45,252 nt of DNA from Pelagibacteraceae bacterium (lineage in GTDB: Bacteria; Pseudomonadota; Alphaproteobacteria; Pelagibacterales; Pelagibacteraceae). The notes under the pieces are model-generated. The model did no database searches and was not told the DNA's origin. It was given only the letters and a program-made list of their open reading frames with translations. A program made the translations under genes and the position numbers. Positions 7,803-15,810 of this stretch are shown here, piece after piece. The DNA lies in assembly GCA_009693705.1 (NCBI GenBank), contig SHWS01000011.1, positions 1 through 45,252 on the forward strand. Direction: 5' to 3'. The stretch's first letter is position 1. Each line of letters opens with the position of its first letter.

Positions 7803-8780
7803 ATGGAAAATAAAACTGTTAGTTTTGATATTTTTTTAGAACCAGAGTTCCCTGTAAACTCACTAATCTTAATTCAAGAAGCATTAAGAATATCAAACCA
7901 ATATAGAATTAATGAAATTTTTAAAATTAAACTTATAACTACTGATGGTAAAAGAATTAGGTCAAGCAATGGTCAGTGGTGGAAAGTTGACGCTGGACTA
8001 GAAGGGATTAAAAATCCAGATTTTATAGTTGTTTTAGGTGGTAACTTACCAGTGCAAAAAAAATCAAAAAAATTATTTTCTATTTTGCGAGTAGCGCATA
8101 AAAATTTATCAAAAATAATTGCAATAGACACAGGAGCTTTTCTTTTAGCAGAAGCTGGTTTAATAACCAATGATACTGTTGTCTGCGTTCATTGGGAAGT
8201 AAAAAATAATTTTTTAGAAAAATATTCAAATATTAAAATTGTGGATGATATTTATACAATTAATCGAAATGGCTTAATATTTGGAGCTGGCGGTATATCA
8301 ACTTTAGATCTAATTTTAGAGTGCATTAGCACTGTAAAAGGAAAAGATTATGCCAATGAAATAGCTCAAGCATTGATTTATCGACCAAGAGAAAATAGTA
8401 CCAATCAAAAAGATGAGTTATTTGAATTGTCTCTTGATAATATTTGTAAAAAAGCAATTCAAATCATGGAAAAAAATATAGAGGTACCATTAAAGATAAA
8501 CGAAATTTCAAAAAAATTAAATGTTTCTTTAAGAACATTAGAACGTAAATTTTATAAAATGTATAAAATTTCTCCTATTAAATTTTATGTTAACCTAAGA
8601 GTAAAATTTGCTAGAAACCTACTTTTTTATGATGATCGTAAAATTAATGAAATATCAAGTATGGCTGGATTTAACTATAATTCTGTTTTTATAAATTCTT
8701 TCAAAAAAATTTACAACAAAACGCCCTCAGAGTATAGAAAGTATTTTAGAAATCAGCAGTTTGATAATAGTATTTTTTAA
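7803..8780 (+). CDS. AraC-family activator with DJ-1/PfpI-like (GlxA/GbdR type) sensor domain
   Basis: DNA-binding regulator. The N-terminal half (about 5-195) is the glutamine-amidotransferase-like domain of GlxA/CdhR/GbdR regulators, with FIVVLGG at 74-80 and AIDTGAFLLAEAGL at 107-120. The nucleophile-elbow position is Asp109 rather than Cys, so it is a ligand sensor, not an enzyme. The C-terminal part (about 225-320) is the AraC double helix-turn-helix: VSLRTLERKFYK and the second helix pair ending SVFINSFKKIYNKTPSEYRK. Length 325 is normal. It diverges from the NitT/TauT-type operon and most likely activates it. GbdR/CdhR relatives sense glycine betaine or carnitine breakdown products, so a quaternary amine or related amino compound is a possible inducer, but this is only a hint. 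Confidence 0.9.
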   Translation: MENKTVSFDIFLEPEFPVNSLILIQEALRISNQYRINEIFKIKLITTDGKRIRSSNGQWWKVDAGLEGIKNPDFIVVLGGNLPVQKKSKKLFSILRVAHKNLSKIIAIDTGAFLLAEAGLITNDTVVCVHWEVKNNFLEKYSNIKIVDDIYTINRNGLIFGAGGISTLDLILECISTVKGKDYANEIAQALIYRPRENSTNQKDELFELSLDNICKKAIQIMEKNIEVPLKINEISKKLNVSLRTLERKFYKMYKISPIKFYVNLRVKFARNLLFYDDRKINEISSMAGFNYNSVFINSFKKIYNKTPSEYRKYFRNQQFDNSIF

Positions 8781-8793
8781 AATAAATTTAAAT

Positions 8794-9756
8794 TTATCCA
8801 GGTGTATAAATCCTATTTGCTTCTGGATCGTCACTTGAAAAAGGAAGTTTTAAAACCTCAGCCCAGAATTCATTTGAGATTTTAGCTTTAGCCCAAGCTA
8901 GATTTTTTTCTATACTATCAATGCTTGTCACCCCGCATATTGTAGATGATATTCTTTTGTCTCTTAATGAGAATTGAAGTGCAGCAGCGCCTATATCAAC
9001 GTTATGTTTTTTACAAATTTTTTCTATTTCTTTAACTGGTCTTAACATTTCCTCTGTTACATCTTGATAAGTAATTTTTTTAAAATTACTTGGGCCTTTC
9101 GCCAAAACTCCGCCAGCATAAGGAGCGGCATTAAAAATTGCAATTTTTTTGTTATAAGCGTAATCAAATAATTTATCTGCCTCTCTGTTTAGTAGCGTAA
9201 ATCTATTATGACTAATCAGAGCATCAAAGTCCCAATTTTTTAGCAAAGGAAACATGATATTGATTTTACCCATCGCTACTCCAACGGCTTTAGCTAATCC
9301 TTCCTCTTTTATTTTAAATAGTTCGTCCATTGCTCCGTTTTTTTTAGTAATCTCAGAAATATCCTTTGCATATTCTGGGTCATGTAAAAATAAAATATCA
9401 ACAGAGTCGACCCCTAAAGCTTCTAAACTTTCTTCAAGTGATTTTCTTGCTTGATTTTTATCGAACTTCAAAGTGTTCATATCTCTATCTAATTTAGTAG
9501 ATAAAACGAATTTGTCTGGCCATTTACCATTATCTTTTATAGCTCTACCTATTCTTTTTTCACTTTCTCCTGAAGCATAATTTCTAGATGTATCAAGCAT
9601 ATTCACTGGACCTTGAAAAAATCTTTTTAGGGTTTTTTGAGCTCGATCTTCAGAAACTTCATATCCATAAGTATCTGGCATACTACCTAAACTAGAAGTT
9701 CCAAAGCTTATTTCTGTTACTTCTAAACCAGTATTTTTAATCTTATTTTTTTTCAT
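8794..9756 (-). CDS. Aldo/keto reductase, probable aldose (L-fucose/D-threo-aldose) 1-dehydrogenase
   Basis: NAD(P)-dependent oxidoreductase of the aldo/keto reductase superfamily. The catalytic tetrad is Asp55 (MLDTSRNY), Tyr60, Lys88 (LSTKLD) and His125 (LFLHDPEY). The ASGESEKRIGRAI stretch resembles the D-threo-aldose 1-dehydrogenase subgroup, which oxidises L-fucose and similar sugars to the lactone. Length 320 is normal. Its stop faces the AraC gene 14 bases away. Directly upstream is a COG3618 lactonase, the expected next enzyme for a lactone product, so aldose oxidation fits better than carbonyl reduction. Confidence 0.85.
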   Translation of the reverse strand: MKKNKIKNTGLEVTEISFGTSSLGSMPDTYGYEVSEDRAQKTLKRFFQGPVNMLDTSRNYASGESEKRIGRAIKDNGKWPDKFVLSTKLDRDMNTLKFDKNQARKSLEESLEALGVDSVDILFLHDPEYAKDISEITKKNGAMDELFKIKEEGLAKAVGVAMGKINIMFPLLKNWDFDALISHNRFTLLNREADKLFDYAYNKKIAIFNAAPYAGGVLAKGPSNFKKITYQDVTEEMLRPVKEIEKICKKHNVDIGAAALQFSLRDKRISSTICGVTSIDSIEKNLAWAKAKISNEFWAEVLKLPFSSDDPEANRIYTPG

Positions 9757-9759
9757 AAA

Positions 9760-10602
9760 TTAAATTTTCAGTTTATAAAAATTAATAACATTATTATAAA
9801 ATATATTTCGTTTTTGAGTTAAATTCAATTTATTAGTAAGATTGGTGGCAGTATTAAACCAACCAGCGTAGTTAGTTCGTAATTTACAAACAGGCCAATC
9901 AGAACCCCAAAGTATTCTTTCATCAGTAAATGCCTTTAAAATTTCATCTGAGTAGGGTTTTAAATCTTTTTCAGTCCAATTTTTGCAGGCCTCCGTAACC
10001 ATTCCTGAAAACTTGCAATAAACATTGTCTAATTTAGATAATTTATTTATGCCAATCTTCCAATACTGAAAATCCTTTTTGTTATTTTTGCATATTTTTG
10101 GTTTCATTAAGTGATCAATTACAAAACGCAATGAAGGATATTTGGATGCAATAAAATAGAAATTGTCAAGATGAATTGGAAAACCTAGTGCATCAAAAGA
10201 TAAATCTAACTTTATTATAGTTTTAAAAAAAATATCAAAATTTTTATTCAATACCCAGTTTGGATCAGGAATATCTTGTATCATTGGTCTTACACCAACA
10301 AATTTTTTATTTTTTGCAAATATTTTTAATTGCTTTAATTGATTAATGTCTTCAAAATTCACCCAGCCAACAACACCAGCAACTAAACTTGATTTATCAG
10401 CGATATCAAGCATGTATGCTGTCTCAGCATTTGTTGCGGCAGCTTGTACTAAAATTGTTTTATGTAATTTAATTGATTTTGACTCTTTAATTAAATCTTT
10501 AACAGCATATTTTTTTGTTAGGATTTTATCATTTTTGGGCATCCAGGAATAGTCACCTCTGCTAGGATCCCAGAAGTGTTGATGTGAATCAATGATTTTC
10601 AT
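9760..10602 (-). CDS. Amidohydrolase-family lactonase (COG3618; L-fuconolactonase-like)
   Basis: TIM-barrel metal-dependent hydrolase predicted to open a sugar 1,4- or 1,5-lactone to the aldonic acid. It begins IIDSHQHFWDP, with the His7/His9 metal pair and the FWDP wording typical of fuconolactonase and rhamnonolactonase. FVIDHLMKP and the late ILWGSDWPVCKL block carry the other conserved His and Asp. Length 280 is normal. It is three bases from the aldo/keto reductase and 24 bases from an SDR, all on one strand, which supports an aldose to lactone to aldonate sequence. It could equally act on a dicarboxylate lactone (PDC hydrolase branch). Confidence 0.86.
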   Translation of the reverse strand: MKIIDSHQHFWDPSRGDYSWMPKNDKILTKKYAVKDLIKESKSIKLHKTILVQAAATNAETAYMLDIADKSSLVAGVVGWVNFEDINQLKQLKIFAKNKKFVGVRPMIQDIPDPNWVLNKNFDIFFKTIIKLDLSFDALGFPIHLDNFYFIASKYPSLRFVIDHLMKPKICKNNKKDFQYWKIGINKLSKLDNVYCKFSGMVTEACKNWTEKDLKPYSDEILKAFTDERILWGSDWPVCKLRTNYAGWFNTATNLTNKLNLTQKRNIFYNNVINFYKLKI

Positions 10603-10626
10603 TAACTAAAAATCTTTTTTAAATTA

Positions 10627-11481
10627 TCATTCACCTAAGATGCTATTATCTAATATTTTAGTGTCGTAGGCAGAGTATGAATGCCAACCAGCAACTGTTT
10701 GATCAAAATCCACAATACTTCCTGTCATAATTCCTGACTCCTCTGAACATAAAAAAGCTAAAATTCTTGCAACATCTATCGGTTTATTTAATCTTTTAAA
10801 TGGAACTTGAGATTCTTGTTTTTTCAACCAATCATCATCTGCTTTGTGGAATTTTTTTTGTATAACTGTCTCTGCGGGCGTATCTGTCCATCCTAAGTTT
10901 ATACCGTTTATTCTAATCTGATGACCTGATACAGAATTTGCTACATTTTTAATCATTATTGCTAAAGCAGCCTTTGAGGAGCTGTATGCGGTTAAAAAAG
11001 GCATACCGCTATAGGCAGCCATAGATAGAACATGAGCGATTGTTCCTTTTTTTTTATCTCTTATCATTATCTTTATAACGTCTTGCATCATAAAAAGTGG
11101 AGCTTTTACATTGATGTTAAAATTCTTATCATAATTTTCTTCAGTAGTGCTCAGGATTGTTCCTCTTTCAGTAAATGCCGCAACATTAATAAAACTGTCT
11201 ATAGTTCTAAATTTTTTATCTGTTTCTGATATAATTTTTTTACAATCATGAAGGTTTTCTAAATCAGCTTTTACGTAAATACAGTCAGAACCAATTTTTT
11301 TAATTTCTTCTTTTATTCTTTCTCCTTTTTGCTCATTTCTTCCACAAATAGTTATTCCTTTGGCACCTCTGCTAGCTAATAATTTAGCAGTTTCAGCCCC
11401 ACTTCCTTGGGTGCTACCAGTAACAATAATAATTTTGTCTTTAAATTGATTGGAAAGATTGGGAGTATATTTATTATCCAT
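10627..11481 (-). CDS. Short-chain dehydrogenase/reductase, sugar-type
   Basis: NAD(P)-dependent oxidoreductase with a Rossmann fold. Cofactor motif TGSTQGSG at 21-28, catalytic Ser153, Tyr166 and Lys170 (MAAYSG then AYSSSK), and a C-terminal IMTGSIVDFDQTVAG. Length 284 is longer than typical (~250) because of an extended C-terminus ending in a Tyr/Ser-rich tail. Upstream of the lactonase and aldo/keto reductase in the same run, so it is likely an alternative aldose dehydrogenase or the 2-keto-3-deoxy-aldonate dehydrogenase of the same pathway. Which of these cannot be settled by reading. Confidence 0.85.
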   Translation of the reverse strand: MDNKYTPNLSNQFKDKIIIVTGSTQGSGAETAKLLASRGAKGITICGRNEQKGERIKEEIKKIGSDCIYVKADLENLHDCKKIISETDKKFRTIDSFINVAAFTERGTILSTTEENYDKNFNINVKAPLFMMQDVIKIMIRDKKKGTIAHVLSMAAYSGMPFLTAYSSSKAALAIMIKNVANSVSGHQIRINGINLGWTDTPAETVIQKKFHKADDDWLKKQESQVPFKRLNKPIDVARILAFLCSEESGIMTGSIVDFDQTVAGWHSYSAYDTKILDNSILGE

Positions 11482-11511
11482 TTTTAAGTTTAAGGCTGTT
11501 TAACTATACAA

Positions 11512-11549
11512 TACAAAGCCCAACTTAATATTTAAAGTTGGGCTTTGTA
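11512..11549 (-). promoter_or_regulatory. Perfect 15-bp hairpin after the sugar-binding-protein gene
   Basis: Arms 11512-11526 and 11535-11549 are exact complements around an eight-base loop and include a GCCCAAC core, the most GC-rich spot nearby. It lies just beyond the stop of the sugar-binding protein and before the SDR gene. No T-run follows on either strand, so it looks like a 3' stabilising or attenuating hairpin rather than a full intrinsic terminator. Confidence 0.8.
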
Positions 11550-11559
11550 ATTTAATTAA

Positions 11560-12564
11560 TTAACCAGCAATACAAGTTTTAATGTTTTGTGGCGTACAAA
11601 CATCAAGACCTGTGTAGATTGCTTTTAAAGAATCATTGTCAAACTTTAATGGTTTTTTATCAACGATATCTTTAAGAACGAGCATAGATTTGTAACCCAT
11701 CATAAAAGGCTGTTGACCTACTTGTCCATGTGTTCTTCCAGCAGCTAAATCTTCCATCTGCATTGGTAAAGTATCAGCAATTACTACTACTGTTTTTTGA
11801 GAACTTATTCTATCTTTGTGTTTTTCAGCAAGATCTCTAAATGCTTTTGAAACGAACTGAGGAAAACCACCAGTTGGAACGAAAGCAGTTAAATCTGGAT
11901 GTTTTGCAAAAATATCATCCATTTGTTGAACAGAAAGTGGGAAGTCGTCATTAGTGTAAAGTGGACATCCAGCAGCTTCTTTCCATCCATTTTCACCATT
12001 CAATGCTTCGCTTGGATATTTTCCACCATCAGCACGTCCTGCAATTGTGTCTCTAATGCCTGACATTCTTTCATTGTGGTTTGCAGCAGAAGCTCCGCCT
12101 GATTGGATACAAATTTCGCCACCTTTAGGTTTTAATTCCATAACGATTTTGGCAAGATTAACTCCAATATCATAGTTTTTAGTTCCAACGTAAGCACTTC
12201 TTAAACCAGCATCTTCATTTAAAAGATCAGAGTCCCAAGTAACAACAGGGATTTTAGTACCTTTTAAAATTTTGGCCATAGCTGCTGCGTTAGATGATGC
12301 TACTGCAATTCCATCCACACCTTTAGCAATTAAATCTTGAACTATTTGAAGTTGTTCTTGTTCAGTATGTTCACCTGGACCAATATATAAGCACTCAATT
12401 CCTCCAATTTCTTTCTCAGCTTTTTTACAACCATCTCTTGCTAAATCAAAAAATGGATTGTTCATAGATTTAGGTACCAATGCGAATACTAAATTTTTCG
12501 CATAAGATATACTTGAAATAGAAACGAAAAGAAAAGTTAACAACGTAATCATTAATTTATTCAT
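11560..12564 (-). CDS. Sugar ABC transporter substrate-binding protein (RbsB/periplasmic-binding 4 family)
   Basis: Periplasmic receptor for a monosaccharide or cyclitol. The signal peptide is residues 1-22, ending ISYA before KNLVFAL. The mature fold shows ALVPKSMNNPFFDLARDGCKKAE, IQDLIAKGVDGIAVASSN and VVTWDSD, the type I ribose/inositol-binding pattern, and an extra loop near 175-200 with Cys pairs that may be disulphides. Length 334 is normal. A Shine-Dalgarno GGAG lies eight bases upstream. It is separated by 154 bases from the permease, enough for its own promoter, and is followed by a strong hairpin. Because an IolG-type dehydrogenase heads the same operon, inositol or a related polyol is a plausible ligand, but this is inference. 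Confidence 0.92.
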   Translation of the reverse strand: MNKLMITLLTFLFVSISSISYAKNLVFALVPKSMNNPFFDLARDGCKKAEKEIGGIECLYIGPGEHTEQEQLQIVQDLIAKGVDGIAVASSNAAAMAKILKGTKIPVVTWDSDLLNEDAGLRSAYVGTKNYDIGVNLAKIVMELKPKGGEICIQSGGASAANHNERMSGIRDTIAGRADGGKYPSEALNGENGWKEAAGCPLYTNDDFPLSVQQMDDIFAKHPDLTAFVPTGGFPQFVSKAFRDLAEKHKDRISSQKTVVVIADTLPMQMEDLAAGRTHGQVGQQPFMMGYKSMLVLKDIVDKKPLKFDNDSLKAIYTGLDVCTPQNIKTCIAG

Positions 12565-12718
12565 TTTTTTCTCCAGTTATTTTATTTAAAAATATTTTAA
12601 AAAATATTTTTTAAGTTTAATATTTAAGCATACAATAATAAACCTAGCAAATAATAAACCGAACATTTCAACTGCAGGTTGTTTTTTTTGTTTAATATAT
12701 GTCCGTAGATAAAATTTT

Positions 12719-13750
12719 TTAATTATTTTTTTTATTTTTTACTTTTTCTAACCAGACGGCAGCAACAATAAATATTCCTAAAAAAGTACCTTGCCAGTTT
12801 GGATCAATCCCAGCCATCAATAAACTGTTTCTAATTGTTTCCATTAAAGCTGCCCCAATAAAAGCTCCGTATGTTCCTCCGACACCTCCCATTAGATTGG
12901 CTCCACCAATAACACTGGCAGCAATAACTCTTAGTTCATAAGTATATCCAAGTCCGTTAGTTACAGAACCCATCCAACTAACAATCATCACAGCAGATAT
13001 TGCGGCAAAAAAACCGCTGAGCATGTAAACTGACATTTCTATCCATCTGATATTAATTCCAGCTAGTTCTGCAGCTTTTTTATTACTTCCTACCGCATAA
13101 ACATGTTTTCCATAAGTTGTATAATTTAAAACTAGTCCCATTAATATTGTTAAAAATATTAATAACCAAGTAATATTTGCCAATCCTAAAAATTGTCCAC
13201 CTCCAAGTTTAAAAAACATTTCATCTTTAGGTCCAAATTCATAAAACATTTTATTGTTTGATACTACGATTGCTAAACTTCTTGCAATCGCCATCATACC
13301 CAAAGTCACTACAAAAGAAGATAGATTTAAATAGGCAATCAAGTATCCATTCACCGCTCCTATTATTATTCCAGCTATAAGAGCAAATACGATTCCAACC
13401 CAAACATAATTGCTCTCGTAGAAGGCAGATTTAGAATACCATTCAGGTAAATATTGTGCATCTAGAAATAAACCACAAATTATTCCAGTCAAGCCCATAA
13501 TAGAACCAACCGAAAGATCAATGCCGGAAGTAATTATAACTAAAGTCATACTAATGGCCATGATCCCGATAAAAGAAAAGTTTCTTGCTATATTGTAGAC
13601 ATTGTCTTTACTTGAGAAAGCTTCTTCTACAAAATACATTACAAAACAAATTAATATTAAAGCAATAGTAACCCAAAAAGATTGTTCTGATAAAAATTTT
13701 TGAAAAGATGTTTTTTCAGATTTTGATATTATATCTTTATTAAATTTCAT
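12719..13750 (-). CDS. Sugar ABC transporter permease (RbsC/FrcC family)
   Basis: Inner-membrane subunit of the ribose/fructose-type importer (branched-chain/ribose permease family). It has around nine to ten hydrophobic segments, the GIDLSVGSIMGLTG motif after the second one, and GKHVYAVGSNKKAAELAGIN, the conserved cytoplasmic loop that contacts the ATPase. The C-terminal VIGGANLMGGVGGTYGAFIGA block is also typical. Length 343 is normal. It lies four bases after the ATPase gene and upstream of the binding protein, so ATPase, permease and binding protein form one transporter. Confidence 0.94.
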   Translation of the reverse strand: MKFNKDIISKSEKTSFQKFLSEQSFWVTIALILICFVMYFVEEAFSSKDNVYNIARNFSFIGIMAISMTLVIITSGIDLSVGSIMGLTGIICGLFLDAQYLPEWYSKSAFYESNYVWVGIVFALIAGIIIGAVNGYLIAYLNLSSFVVTLGMMAIARSLAIVVSNNKMFYEFGPKDEMFFKLGGGQFLGLANITWLLIFLTILMGLVLNYTTYGKHVYAVGSNKKAAELAGINIRWIEMSVYMLSGFFAAISAVMIVSWMGSVTNGLGYTYELRVIAASVIGGANLMGGVGGTYGAFIGAALMETIRNSLLMAGIDPNWQGTFLGIFIVAAVWLEKVKNKKNN

Positions 13751-13754
13751 TTAC

Positions 13755-14495
13755 TTATACTCTATCTATCGCACCAGTTATAAGTCCTGTTGCTTCTTCG
13801 GTTGAAGAATGTTTAATTAATTTATCACACACTTTTTCTCCTCTTCTTAAAACTACAAGTTTGTCACAAACTTGAAATATATCTGGCATTCGATGACTTA
13901 TTAAGAGTACAGAAATTCCATTATCCTTCAATCTTTTAATAAGGTCTAAAACTTCAACAACCTGTCTGACACTGATCGCGGCTGTAGGCTCATCCATTAA
14001 CACTAATTTTGGGTTTGTAAGCCTAGTTCTTGCAATAGCCACAGCCTGCCTTTGTCCACCTGACATTTGCATAACTAAATCTTTCGGTCGAGTTTCTGAT
14101 TTTAATTCTTCAAATAGTTCTGCTGATTTTTTAAACATAGAAGGATAGTCTAAATATCTAAAAGGCCAAATTCCCTTATTTATTTCTCTTCCTAAAAAAA
14201 CATTTGCAGCGGCTGTTAAATGATTACATAGAGCTAAATCTTGATAAACAACTTCAATACCAGCTTCTCTTGATTCAATAGGTTTTTCAAAATGAACTTC
14301 TTGATCTTCAAATTTAATTACACCAGAGGAAGGATTAAAATTTCCTGCAATAATTTTTAATAAAGTAGATTTACCAGCGCCATTATCACCCATTAATCCA
14401 ACAATTTCCGCTTCTTTAATATTAAAACTAACATCTACAATTGCCTGAATAGCTCCAAAATTTTTTGCTATGTTTTGAAGGGATAAAATAGTCAT
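13755..14495 (-). CDS. Sugar ABC transporter ATPase, single-domain (FrcA-like)
   Basis: Energises the adjoining RbsC-type permease. Walker A GDNGAGKST near 36-44, signature QMSGGQRQAVAIAR and Walker B LVLMDEPTAAISVRQ. At 246 residues it has a single nucleotide-binding domain, whereas RbsA/XylG/MglA-type ATPases are fused doubles of ~500 residues, so it must work as a homodimer, as in FrcA of rhizobia. Its ATG overlaps the stop of the IolG-type gene by one base (TAATG), giving coupled translation. The same half-size design occurs in the second sugar transporter of this window. Confidence 0.93.
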   Translation of the reverse strand: MTILSLQNIAKNFGAIQAIVDVSFNIKEAEIVGLMGDNGAGKSTLLKIIAGNFNPSSGVIKFEDQEVHFEKPIESREAGIEVVYQDLALCNHLTAAANVFLGREINKGIWPFRYLDYPSMFKKSAELFEELKSETRPKDLVMQMSGGQRQAVAIARTRLTNPKLVLMDEPTAAISVRQVVEVLDLIKRLKDNGISVLLISHRMPDIFQVCDKLVVLRRGEKVCDKLIKHSSTEEATGLITGAIDRV

Positions 14496-15499
14496 TAATT
14501 GAAATTTATATCAATTGTTTTTCGGCTTTCTAATGACTGATAAGCTGCATTTGCTATTATTAATGCATTCCTTCCGTCTTCAAATGTTACTTTTGGTTTT
14601 GTTTTATTTTTAATACTTTCCATAAAAGCATTAAATTGATCTTTGTAAGCTTGCTCATATCTTTCAATAAAAAAGAAGTGAATAGGGTCTTGAGCATTAG
14701 TTTTATATTTATCAAAAATTTTTATCGAGTTAGGAATTTGATTATCAGAAATAATCATTCCTTTACTACCGAATACTTCAACCCTCTGATCATAACCATA
14801 TACTGCTCTCCTTGAATTATTAACATGAATCAAAACCCCAGATTTAGATCTCATAATGAACATAGCTGTATCAAGATCTTTTGTTTTTTTTGCATTTTCA
14901 TCAAATAAAGCATCTCCAAAAGCAGATATTTGAATTATTGGATCATCTCCTAAAATAAATCTAGATAAATCAAAATCATGTATGGTCGTGTCTCTAAAAA
15001 ATCCCCCTGCAGCTTTTAGATATTCAATACCTGGAGGTTCAGGATCTCGACTTGTAATTATTAACATCTCCAATTCACCTATTTCTTTGTTTACCCTTGC
15101 TTGCTGAGCTTTAGCGTGACTTTTATCAAATCTTCTATTAAAACCTATTTGCAAGGGAACATTAATTCCTTTTATTTCCTCCATACATTGGTTCACTTTA
15201 CCAATATCTAAATCTATAGGTTTCTCACAAAAAATAGCTTTACCTGCTTTTGCGGCCATGGTTATAAACCTTGTATGAGTAGGCGTTGCTGATGCAATAA
15301 GTACTGCATCCACTTCACTAGAAGTGATTGCTTCCTCAGGAGATTTAGCAACTTTTGAATTGTTTGCTTTCGCTACCTGTTCAGAGAAACCCGTGTTTGT
15401 GTCGAAGACATATTTTAAACTTGATCCTGGATGAGAGTTAATTATTGCAGCATGCATTTTACCAATTCTTCCTGCGCCCATCAACGCAAATTTAATCAT
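14495..15499 (-). CDS. iolG: Inositol 2-dehydrogenase-like oxidoreductase (Gfo/Idh/MocA, IolG type)
   Basis: NAD-dependent oxidation of myo-inositol (or a close cyclitol) to the inosose, the first step of inositol breakdown. GAGRIGKMH at 8-16 binds NAD. CEKPIDL holds catalytic Lys93, and FFRDTTIHDFDLSRFIL carries Asp170 and His174 in the pattern of IolG. RRAVYGYDQRVEVFG and FFIERYEQAY further match the IolG subgroup. Length 334 is normal. It is first in an operon with the sugar ABC transporter and faces the plus-strand UxaA-type gene across 311 bases. IolE and IolD lie nearby, which supports the inositol assignment over a general sugar dehydrogenase. Confidence 0.85.
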   Translation of the reverse strand: MIKFALMGAGRIGKMHAAIINSHPGSSLKYVFDTNTGFSEQVAKANNSKVAKSPEEAITSSEVDAVLIASATPTHTRFITMAAKAGKAIFCEKPIDLDIGKVNQCMEEIKGINVPLQIGFNRRFDKSHAKAQQARVNKEIGELEMLIITSRDPEPPGIEYLKAAGGFFRDTTIHDFDLSRFILGDDPIIQISAFGDALFDENAKKTKDLDTAMFIMRSKSGVLIHVNNSRRAVYGYDQRVEVFGSKGMIISDNQIPNSIKIFDKYKTNAQDPIHFFFIERYEQAYKDQFNAFMESIKNKTKPKVTFEDGRNALIIANAAYQSLESRKTIDINFN

Positions 15500-15810
15500 T
15501 AGCTATAATTATAGAATTGATAATTTAAAATCAAGCTAGAAATAAGCCCTACAAATTTAAAGGTTTTATAACAAAAAAAATTTGATTAATGCTTATTGAG
15601 ATTTTAATCGAATAAAAACTATATCACTTAAGTATATCGTTCTATTTAATTTCTCTTAAAAACGGCATTGGAACACCAGATCTTAAGACTATTAAATTAC
15701 TATAGAGTTCATATTTTTTTAATTATTCCTTTTTATGCCAATTAGTATGTAATTCGAGTAAATAAAAATATTGATTAACTTTATAAATGGAATAATTTTC
15801 TATTTAAATC
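15500..15810. promoter_or_regulatory. Divergent 311-base intergenic region
   Basis: Lies between the minus-strand iolG operon and the plus-strand UxaA-type gene, so it should hold both promoters. It is A/T-rich with no clear large palindrome or T-run terminator. The one coding-like piece inside is a short minus-strand scrap at 15642-15722. Nothing else is recognised. Confidence 0.5.
15642..15722 (-). pseudogene. Possible C-terminal remnant of an unidentified gene
   Basis: A 26-codon open stretch on the minus strand without a start codon at its head ends in a normal stop and reads LRSGVPMPFLREIK at its C-terminus, more protein-like and GC-richer than the surrounding spacer. It could be the tail of a gene lost by deletion. 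The parent family is not recognised and chance is a real alternative. Confidence 0.2.
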
